DNA of 64,000 bases, taken from NCBI RefSeq assembly GCF_905475395.1, contig NC_058340.1, positions 59,126,181-59,190,180 of the forward strand. The letters run 5' to 3'. Positions 13,501-25,500 of the stretch are shown here, one piece after another. Each line of letters begins with the position of its first letter. Within the stretch, counting starts at the first letter, position 1. The notes beneath the pieces are model-generated. The model was not told where the DNA came from. It did no database searches and saw only the letters and a program-made list of their open reading frames with translations. Position numbers and translations under genes: made by a program. This DNA comes from Chrysoperla carnea (taxonomy: Eukaryota; Arthropoda; Insecta; Neuroptera; Chrysopidae).

Positions 13501-16500
13501 GAGAGTCAGGCAAGCCTTTTAAAGTGTGTGATGAGGGAGGAAATTTCTCCCTCATTACGTAACATGATTTTTTTATTTTTTTTATTTTGTTCCTTGCAGT
13601 GTCTACTTTAAGATTATCTTGGTTTGCGGGCTCAGAAACGGCCGGAAATGTCCAGCAAACCAGCTTAAAGTTCATCTACTCTGAACTCATTTTCAATAAA
13701 TATAATAGATAAACACATACAAACTTGTATAGACAATAAACACATTCAAACATGTATAGACACTTGTGGTATTTTTTCTATCCTCTGCATTTATAAACTG
13801 ACATTATTTTTATTAAATTATTAAATCCATCCAAAATAAAAATTTCCTATTATTCCTAATTATATTTACCCTTTCATTATTTCAAATCGTAAAAACAACA
13901 AGACGTCATATCCTATATGAAGTTCGTACTAAAGTATATCAAAAGAAAATATAGAAAAGTAATTTTATAAAATAAAAGTATTTAGATAATAGAAAATAAA
14001 AAATAAAAATCACCATAAAACAATAGTAATTTTACAACGAAACATTTTTCTAGTTTATATTTATTGAAAATGAGTTCAGAGTAGATGAACTTTAAGCTGG
14101 TTTGCTGGACATTTCCGGCCGTTTCTGAGCCCGCAAACCAAGATAATCTTAAAGTAGACACTGCAAGGAACAAAAAAAAAAAAAAAAAAATCATGTTACG
14201 TAATGAGGGAGAAATTTCCTCCCTCATCACACACTTTAAAAGGCTTGCCTGACTCTCCCGGCTAAAAAAATTGGTTTGCGTAAATTTTTTCTGAAAGATA
14301 ATGAAATTTTCTGTAGAATATACTTTAGGCAAACCATTTCACAACATGAGAGACAAACATTTATCGATTTTTTTAATAATTAATTTTTTTAAACATTTTT
14401 TCGGCTTTGCAAAACCACGCAAACCTACCGTTTCGAATTCCTATAGTTTTAAACTATCTATTTTCTTTAAAAAAAATATATGCACGTATGAGGGAACTTT
14501 TTAGATCGACAGCTCCTGGGCTATTAAGACGGTTCTGGTACCACTGTAGGTAACAAACAAATACTATTTTATATTAATCGATAATAAATAAAAACAATGA
14601 AAATTTGTTATTAGGTTTATTGCTTATTATGTTTTTTATGATGTTATTGAGATTTTTCTCGAATTATGTAAAGTTTTAAAGAATTTTATTACCTTACTCG
14701 TTTCACCAAGTACATAATAATTATAATGATTTTTTGCGAAAGGCTCCTTTTCGTCTTATTTAAAAGTAATAAAAATTTAAAAGAAAATTTCAATTAAATT
14801 TTTATGACTGTAGAAACTTATACTTCAGGCACCAAGCCATTTCATAACCAATAAAAGCCCAAAGCATCAAGTATCATCAGTCAATTTTCAGTCAAAAAAA
14901 ATTTGACTGTAAAGTTTGTCAAATACTTGTAACAAGCCGTGAGTAGGATCTGGTGCGACTCTTGAGATCTACACGAATAACTTCCTAGCATAATAAATAG
15001 TTATAAAAAAACTCTATCAGCTCGATCGAATGTTATGAAATTATTTTCGGATCATATTGCCGTTAATACGCTTAGATTGACAACTCAACGAACTAGTTAT
15101 AGCATGCTTAGGACAAAAAAAGTGAGGTCGAGTTCGTAAATGAGCAACATAGGTCAGTCAATTGGGTCTTTAAGACCCATCTTGTAAACCGTTAGAGATA
15201 GAACAAAAGTTAGATGAAAGAAATGTTCCTTATAAAAAAGTAAACAACTTCTGTTGGAAACATTTTTTCGTAAACATCACTGTTTACCCGTGAGAGCGCA
15301 ACTTGCATAGTAGGTATTATATGGGAATATCAGTTATATATGTGTGAAATGTATATATGTGTAATGTGACAGAGTAATCAACATTGTCTATACATAGTAT
15401 TTCAACAACTAACTCAGTTAATTGTTTGTTTTCACTTGTATTTCAATAAATTTGGTACATAAACCTACATAATATAAATACTTCATTTATAAAAACATTT
15501 TAATTTTCTATAAACAATTTTAATTACCATTGTTTTTTATTGTTAATTTAATACAGCTTGTAAACAAACAATATTATTTTTATGTTAGCATACTGATCAA
15601 AAAAACATAAACCTGTTGTTTGTTATTTAAATTGTATAAATATTTTAAATATTTGCATTGAATTTTATTAAAAATATTTTTACTTTCATTTTATCTTAAC
15701 TTCCATTATCTGTTGTTTATTAATATCGAAGAAGGTGAAGTGTGATTTATTAAATACAAATTAACCTTTAATTACACGTTTTTTTTATCACAAATAAAAT
15801 TCTTCACGCGTTACTTATAGCTTAGTATTAGCTCAGTTGGTTAAGGCGTAACCATTTTCATCTGCGCTATGCTAAGGGTAGCGGGTTCGATTCCCGCCGT
15901 CGCAACAAAATTAATTTAATTAATAGTTGTGATGGGCTGGTGTAGTGCATGGTATATGCATGAAGGAGGTGCACTCAGTTACTGAAATTGAGGAGCTGAT
16001 AAATGAATTTATCTGCGGAAAGGTGATAAAACACATATATGGTATCACAATGGGCTCAGTACATTGTCACAATTTTTGTACCTTTTAACTTTAATTCTTC
16101 CACCACCCGTTTCTCTGCGTAGCCCTCAAATATGCGGTTTCTGTATGATTTATAGAAAAATTTATTCCCTGAGACCCCCTATTCTTCTTGTCGACGCCTT
16201 TCTATTCTCATAAAACCCCTCATTTTATTTTCGCTACCGTAGACATCTTTTTGCCTTCTAATCGACTTCAAAGTCCCATCACCCCCCCAAAGGATGAAGA
16301 TGAATTGACTCTATTTTGTACTACCAGCATACTTTAATTATTTTGATATCTCCACTGGGAATTCCGAAGGAAAATTTTTGTGAAAAATTTCCCACATTTG
16401 AAGAGTTTTGATAAAAAATGTTTCGTATTTGTAAGCCGACACTTGATCAAAAAACTAAATGTATTTTTTAGAAGAATCACAATTATACGGAAGCCTGAAT

Positions 16501-19500
16501 GGCTCACAATCAATTTATGAGAAAGTGGCGCTACACTAGCTTAGTTTTTAAATGTGTACTTTCCACAAGTATAATACCAACTTTTAAAAACGCACTACCT
16601 CACTTTCAACAAGTGCACTTTTGACTTGTGGTATTATGGAAACGAACCTTTTTGAAGAACGAACTTTAGGGAAACGAACCTTTAATTAGATAATATGATA
16701 ATGTTTATAAATTGTCTTATGTACTTAGTTCAAAATTTTCTTTAGTATTATTTAAAAAATATAATGCTTTAATTGTTGATGTTTTTCTTTTGCATCTGTA
16801 CATTTCTAATTTCTAATCTTTAAAAGAATTATTAAATGTTTATTATGACGTTATAATTAGAAATCTGCACATATCAAAATACCGATCTTCAAATGGTTCG
16901 TTTCCATAATACCACAAGTCACAAGTGCACTTGTTGAAAGTGAACTAGTGGCTTTTTAAAAGTTGGTTTTATACTTGTGGATAGTTCACATTTAAAAAAT
17001 AAGCTAGTGTAGCGCCACTTTCTCATAAATTGATTGTGAGCCATTCAGGCTTCCGTACAATTAGCCATAAATATTTAAATATAAACTTGTACGTTAATAA
17101 ATCACGTTTGCATGTTGGTTTTGTTACTATACAAATTTTATTTAGTTTATTAGCACAAATAGATTCTCATTCTCAATATTAAAAATACACATACTTTCAA
17201 AGGTCACTTGCCTATAATAAATATTTACTTCCGCAAACCAATTTAAATAAAGAAAAGTAAAAAAAAAAATTGAACCAACCTTAAAATTATGACGTAACAT
17301 TCATAAGTAATAATGCATGTGTATGGTCTGTGTGTATGTATTTTATTAGAGTAGATATTATATAATTTATAATAACAAGATAGATCAAATTTTAATGACA
17401 TTATTAATTAACTTGGACATTGACAATGAATCAATACAGATTCTTGTAGATACACTTGGCATTATTATTATTAGTCATTTAAATTCCTTTGTTTATAATA
17501 ATAATTAATCATGATACCGTGAAAGAAATTTTTTTTTTAATTAAAAAATGTAAGAATTTTATTAAAAATAAATCATTTATTATAAAAAGATTAGGGACAC
17601 AAGCATTTGCTATTTTTGAGCAAATGGAGTAAATATGAACAAATAAATCTGTACGGAAATACATCTCATAGTTCGATTCTTACAATTACACGATAACTCA
17701 CTATTATATAATTTAATTGTTAAGCTTGATATTTATTTACTATCATGCTGTGGTATTTAATTCAATATTCAATTATTTTAGTTCAAATCAACTTTTTTTG
17801 TCGTTAGTCCAAATTAAGGCTGATTGGGCATTAAGATAATTTATAGATATATACATTGTTTTATTTACTATAGATTATAAAATTGAAAAAAATAAAAATA
17901 CTCTAACGAAGAGTTTTGTAAATATCTTAACTTAATAAAAACAGACGTTCGAAAACTAATTTAAGAATTATTCATACGTCACGAAAACAGGAAGGAGGGG
18001 GGAATTTTGCATAGCTTAACGAAGAGTGCATGAAAGCGGATGAGATACAAAAAGACGTGGCGTTCCGCTTGTTGTAAATTTTAACTATTTATTAGAGAAC
18101 TAGCTGTGAACTACTCGCTTTGCTGGGCATCATCCCCACTTGCACCCCTCCCTCCTCATTTCCTTGCGTGGGATAACAGTTTTGTAATGCACACGTCATG
18201 CTCTTTTATTTGATACCCCACTTAGGTATATTTGTAAATATTCGATAATTCCTTCCCACTTTCTCGCTACCCCTTTCTACCCTCCGAAAGTTAAAAGTAG
18301 ATAAAAACAACAGATCTTTGAAGCTGGTTGTATATCGTGTCAATATTTGAGCTTAATCGATGCACAACTTTTTTATTTTTTGAAGCATATCCCTTTCAAC
18401 CCCTATTTCAACCCCTTACTCTACTATAATATGGATGTATTATACATAAAAACCTTCCTCTTGAATCACTCTATCTATTAAAAACCGCATCAAAATCCGT
18501 TGCGTAGTTTCAAAGATTTAAGCGTACATAGGGACATAGGGACAGAAAAAGCGACTTTGTTTTATAATATGCAGTGATATTTTGCCTTGCCAAGCTTTGT
18601 TACTTAAACATATTTTATTTAGTTATGTTAAATCACGGAATCACCTATTTTAAGGCTTAAAAAAACAAAAGTTTTGAAATGGCTTTTCTTTTTTTTTCTT
18701 TCAGTTGTTGGCAATTATCAGATTTCAATAAACATATTATCCATTTTTATTATCCATTATCCAAATGAAATCATGGGGTGTTTACATCAGATTTTTTAAT
18801 CATTAAATTGAATTAACTTGTCAAGTATTGACTTACGCTCCTGAACAAAAATTATCTAAAATCATTAATAATGGAAAAAATTTGTATAATTGAAAATTTT
18901 ATTGTTATCTATCCAAGGTAAGGTCGCGAAGCACAGCTAATATTATATAATTATGGTGGCGCCAATATTTAAATGTTGCAGCATAGAAATTATTTTCCTC
19001 TGCCAAGAAAAAAATGACAGATGATTGAGTGAGTGAGACTAATGCAATATACACTTATTGTATATGCACACAGAATACAATAGGGTAATGTGTAGTACCC
19101 CAGATACAATTTAGTTTTCTCGATAGTTATCTATGAGATAAAGTTTGCGAGTTAGAAGGCAAGCAACCTCGCGAATGGTTATTCATGTGCATTTTCAAGT
19201 AACATAAAAATATTTTCTAAGCGTAAGGTACAATATATTAAGGAATTGAATAGATGCACAGTGATACTATAACCACCACGGTATCAATTAAACACTATCA
19301 TTGGATTACACTAAGTTTTACAATTATTTCCTTCATTGTTATGAGTTAATCAAATATCAATTGAGATTGTTATTGGCCGCCCAGAGAAAAGAATGCCCGT
19401 AAAAAAATCTTGTAGAATGAAGAATGTAGAATGTTACTAGTCACGATTAATTTTATCATGCTGTTTCCTAAAGTGGACTGCCATTAAATGTTGAAGAGAA

Positions 19501-22500
19501 GAAAGCCTTCAAACACAATCAGTGGAGGTGAACATTTAGATGTGATCTGTGGTATAATATGATATTGTACCGTGAATCGCACATTATGTACTATTAACTA
19601 CAAGTTGTTCTCGATAGCTCGAAAAAATTTAGATATCCAAAAATATATTGTACAGAAAAAATATTTAAAAAATGTTATATTTAGAGTTGAAATTATTTGT
19701 ACCACATTTTCAACTTGGATGATGAATTTTGTTCTAACTCCATGAATGTAGATGAAAATAAAAATTTTCGATAATTGCCTTGGTTTTCGAAATATCGAAA
19801 GCTAAATAATTAAACAAAATTTAGTTATTACATAATTCACCATCAAAATTGAAAAAATATATTTTTTTTAATTTGTGTCCCCGCTACCGTGTTCATACAT
19901 CTTTATTTAGTCGGGTACAACGGTTTTTTTTTTAAAATATTTTATTAAGGTGTTAACTTTCATTTAAATAGGTTTTTCTTAATTTCCACCGACTAGTTTT
20001 GGATAAATCTATGATAACATATCATCTGTCAATCGTTTTATCATAAAATCAATGTTAAATATGCATACTTTTGAAGTAATTAATTTTTTTAAATAATCGG
20101 GGAATCCCCCAAAAATTTTCAGAATTGATTAAGTACAAAAAATCAAGCTTTTTAATTAAAATAGCGTTGGTGCTCGTACATCCTTAAAAACACACAAGTA
20201 TATAAACTTGAATCCATGGTACCACATTCTTGCCTACTACAAGATACATTTGTACTAATCGGCTAAACTAAACACAATTGATAGCAAACAATATTATTTA
20301 TAAATATTGTCATTGATATGGACGTCAGTGTGCACGTCATTCATTTCATTATAATATAAATATATTACTTATTTCATATTATGAATATGTAAACAATCAT
20401 CATTTTCTTTTTTGATAGGTAAACACTGATACATATTTAGAATGAAAATACATAAGTACTACTAAATACATTACAACTCTCAAAGAGTCTCTTTTTACGT
20501 CTTTTAATGATGAGCAGCTCCAGTCAACCCTAAGAGACCCATCGATCCTTCTTGATTTTTTTCTATTATTCGTCATAATATAACTCAGTATATATACATT
20601 TGAATAACAAGAGCATTATTATTTTCGAGAAAAAATGGGAGAAGGAGTGGACTAGACAGCTTGAAAACTTTTAATTAGTTAAGAATACATAAAAATTTTA
20701 AGAGCACCAAGGAAATTTTAAATTGAAAAGCTTGATTTATATGAAGTTGAACTAGGTCTAAATCAATTCTGAAAAGTTTAAAAATTTAGTTTGAAAAGTT
20801 TATTGCTCGATTATTTAAATAAATAAATGACTTCAAAAGTAGACATATTTAACATTGGTTTTATGGTAAAACGGTAGATGGATGATATGTTTTGATAGAT
20901 TTCTCCAAAACTAGTCGGTGGAAATAAAAAAATTAAAAAAAAAAACTATTTAAATATAAGTAGAAACTCAGTGATGTTTACGAAAAAATGTTTCAAACAA
21001 AAGTTGTTTATTTTTTTATAAGGAACATCTCTAACGGTTTACAAGATGGGTCATACGGACCCAAATACCAATTGACTTATGTTGCTCATTTTACGAACTT
21101 GACCTCACTTTTTACGCCCTAAGCACGCTATAAAAATTTCAGCTTGATATCTCTTTTTGTCAGATGACAGACAACTGGAAATGGACTAATTAGATGATTT
21201 TATGAACATCCATACCAAAATTTTGTTCATAATATCAATATTTTTAAGCGTTACAAACTTGGGACTAATCTTAGTAAACCTTGGTATATTTCATATACAT
21301 GGTATACAAATGTTCAAAGATTTAATTCTAGCTCAAATCGAATTTATCTGAACACTTGCGAATTTAATCATACATTTTATACGGTCACCGCTCGACTCCT
21401 GCAATTGATTATTATTCTCACCGTTTCAAATTCAAAATTATACATTTATAAAGAAACAATTAGTATTCTTTACCATGTTTTGTTTATACTTCCGTTTTTT
21501 GAACTTGAAATCAAATCTTTATACTCATAATATTTATGTTTAATTTTATAATAAGTGATTTATTGATTACCTTAATAGCCACGTGGGCTTTTGAAGTTAC
21601 CAACGTTTATTTATACGATTTACAATTGGTAATTATTTATTATTAGTGACTGTTTTTGTTTTCAAAACTAAAATTCCACGTGTAATTTTATCGACTAAGT
21701 TCCTAAATATAATTGAATCTACAAATACATAATACTGTCATTCCCATCAGTGTTTAGGAAAACAGACCTTTCGTGCAGATAAAAAGTGGAAAATCGGTTT
21801 TTTTGGTAGGGAACCATACAAATTTATATGCCTACATAATAAAAAAAAGTTATTCCTTGCAATATGTACCCATAGATTATACTTCTCTGTCATACTGTCA
21901 TATAAATGTATGTAATAAAATTTAAATTTATATTTCTATACCCTCCCCTCGCTTCTTGGATTCTAAAAGTAATGGCCATCATATTTAATCTTAGGCTGAT
22001 TTTTCGCCGATAGAGCGCTACGTAAACAAAATATAGTAATAGCAACTCTTTTATTTATTTTGTTTCTAAAAGCAAAAATTAATTCACGGTATAGGGTAAG
22101 GTAATAGGTTTTCGAAGACAGTTCGAACCGTCCGTATCGACCAAACATGCCTAGTGATTTAAAGTATTTCCAACAATTTATTTAAATTTTTAAAAGAGTT
22201 TCAGGACTAACAGTGTCTCTTAGAATAGGTGATCTGGTAGACTTTACGACAATAACTTTACTTTTCATATTTTTTAAATATATAATTTTATTTTAGCAAT
22301 TTAATATATTCATCAATTTTATAGGTTAGAAAAGATCCATAATTTTAATTATATATATAATTTTAAGTCTTTTTTTCATTATCCTCAATAAAAATGATTT
22401 AAAATTTCATCTATTAACCTGAGGTTAAGCTAACTACCCTAACTTTGAAATGGTCATAATTAAGGCGAAAGAAAAAGCTCAACAGCACCAAAAAGTTGAG

Positions 22501-25500
22501 CGATATAGCCTTAAAGTGGTTTTAAACTGCTGGTTAGATCCTTTATCATTGAAAAATCATTATATTTTCAATATATCAAAGTTTTCACTTAGGTGTTACT
22601 GATTACAATAAAAAGTCGTTGATTTGATAAATCATTATGTAAATTTCAAATATTCAATAGACCTTGAATTTTAATGTTCTTAAAGTTATTTATAATATAC
22701 ACAAGCAACAAGTAAAATAAATTTCTATAAAAACATTTAAAAAAATCTCGTGAGCAGCAGGGCTCCATCACTATAATCATATTCCCCCTTTATTTATTGT
22801 TATTGTTTGTTATTAAAATGGGATTTTTATCTTTTCACGTATTTGAGGGCGGAAATTGAGACTGGATATTTGCCACAATCAAATACCCTTCCGTAAGCTC
22901 CCTCCAAAAAGAGAATTTTGAAGTCGACACATCCAAATACACCCTTGAAAGTAACACAATTTAGAGAGCCTCTAAAGGGTTGAAACGCCTTAAAAGTATG
23001 CATTTTTTTGTATAAAAAGGAAAAAAGGGGCCTGAAAAGTTTAAACTTTCAAAACGCACATCGTTGAGTTATTCTAACCCTCAAGCACAATTTTGAGGGA
23101 CTGTGGAGATGTTGCAAAGCCTTAAAAACAGAGGACAAATATTTTCAACCTTTAAGTAGAATTTAAAGAGGCTATGGCAACCTACATAGTGCATAGTCAC
23201 AAAAGTGTGGAAAAAGACCGTTTTTTCCCGAGAAATTCCCTCCCAATTGCTGAATTCCATTGATTTGTCTAGTCTTACATACCGAATTGCAGCTCATTTG
23301 AACCAAAAGAAGTCGCTGAGGATGCACAAAATACATTTTATAAATTGTGTTCTGGGCAAAAAGGTTGTATATAACATAGAGGCTTAAAAGCATAAGAAAC
23401 GCGATAAGTTAATTATTGACAGTTAAAAAAGAGACCGAAAAAGGGACCGTCTTCCCTCTTTGTCTCTCAGCCTTTTTTTAGGTCTCTCTCTATAACGATC
23501 AACCGTGTAGATGGCCACATTCCGGTTCCATGTTATTACTTCTATGGTTCTTGGTCACTAAACAGATTTATAAGACATCCTCATCTCTTTTCGTTGATTC
23601 TCCAAGCAGTGTATAAGTTTATATTTTCGTGAAAAATAACTAAAGACAAAGTACAACACCTAGTCGCACAATTTCATCTGGTGATGTGTCACAGGTATGC
23701 ATCAGTTGTAGATACCTATGCATTGTTTAAAATCTATTATATCTATCACATGAATGAAAATATATGCAGTTTGCGTACACATCAGATACTACAAATTATA
23801 AAAATTTCACGTGTTTTTATTTACTAGGGTGTTAATTTTGCCAGAATAAAATTTCTTGTGGCTTTTTTTCTTGTATTTATTAAATATTTTATGGTATTTT
23901 TACAAAATATGGAAGTATGTAGAAATTGGATACATATGTAAATAATTTGTATCGAAATGAAATGAAGTTTTCTTTAGGATGATGCAATATTCTTAGAAAA
24001 TTACTTCAAATATTATAATCGTACTTATGATGATTGAAGTATGTAGTATGTAGATTGATATACTAATATTAGCGATGTTTATTATTTACTCAATCAAATC
24101 AATATTAGTAAAACCTAGCGCATGTATCATGTGCAGTAGAGCTCACTAAGGTCATATTTTACCGTCATTAGAAGCTTCTTATTATTATATAATTTTTATT
24201 GGCATTAGATTGTTTGCCTTCTCAAGTTTTTGAACATATTAAATACTAATATAAAGAGGTTAGAAAGGCAATTAAAAAGTTGACACTATCAAAAGGTAGG
24301 TACTTACTTAGCATTAATTGAAGTTAAATCTATAGCTATTTCAAAGTTTTAACCTCCCCCCCCCCAATAATTCGATTTGAAGGGGCTGTAGAAATTAGGA
24401 AAATCTATAAAACGTCGAAAAAAGCGGGATTTTCTCATGAGAATTCCCTCTAAATTGCTGAATTCAGCCTCCAATTAATAGCATCAGTGTCCATAGTAAA
24501 CAAACGTACATAAAAAATTTTCAAGTTTTAGCTTTATGTGCTCCTTTCATATGAAGCTGTAAGAAAATTCTTGTGAACACTACTCGTCCAAAAACTTACA
24601 GTTAGAAAATATAATACAGTCGATATTTCGGTCATAATACTTAGTAGTATGGTAATGCAAGTCTCGATCCTACTTAAACCGTACCTTCGCTGTTTTTGGG
24701 CTTATGCAAAACAGTAAGTTATCGTGTCGCAAATTGTATAACTTTTAAAAATATTTATATCAGTATCTACGGTATAAAATCGTTTTATTATTACTTGGAA
24801 TACTCTACTGAATTATTATCTAATTGTACCTACTATTATCTAAAAGTACAACTTATCAAAATTATTTCACAGCTGTTCAGCTATCAATCATTATTTGATA
24901 CTAAAAATGAGATTCAATACTTCAAAATTTGTTAGTTGACACATATTTCAGAAGTTTAAAAATATTATCTGAAAAATTGCGCGCTTGCCCACTTGGCTAA
25001 TCTAGAGAATTATTGTTAATTTGAACTAATATTTTTGAGCAATAAAAATTTTTATAACTAAAAATCCATAGCAATCATCAAAAATTAGCAATAATCATCT
25101 AATTTATAAAAAATAATATTCATAGTCTCTCAGGGTTTACAATAATTTTGCACTTTAAGTGTGTTTTAAAAATTTTGCATAAATCTATACTTAAGATTAA
25201 AATTGAAAAGTCAGCAGATTGTGCGTTGGGGACAAGTAGCTCTATTTCGAGGGAAAATTACATTTTTTTGGACAAATTTTAGGCTGCTCACAGCACTCGG
25301 GACTTCAGTGTGACAATTCATATTTACTTGGATTTATTTTATGCATTCACTCGAGATTTTGTTTTCAGAGTAAATTTGTTCACTTTTGTCATGGTCTTGC
25401 ACTAATAGAATAGTTATGATAGATGTCAGCCACTGTGATTTGCGTTGGGAAAATCATCAAAATCGTCATATACGTTTAAATAACTTTTAAAAAAATAATT

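Noticed and set aside
13266..14504. Six mirror-image ORFs
   Set aside because: They are the two arms of one palindromic element read on both strands; no domain.
15826..15906. Functional tRNA gene
   Set aside because: A and B boxes are present but the acceptor stem does not pair and a SINE body follows.
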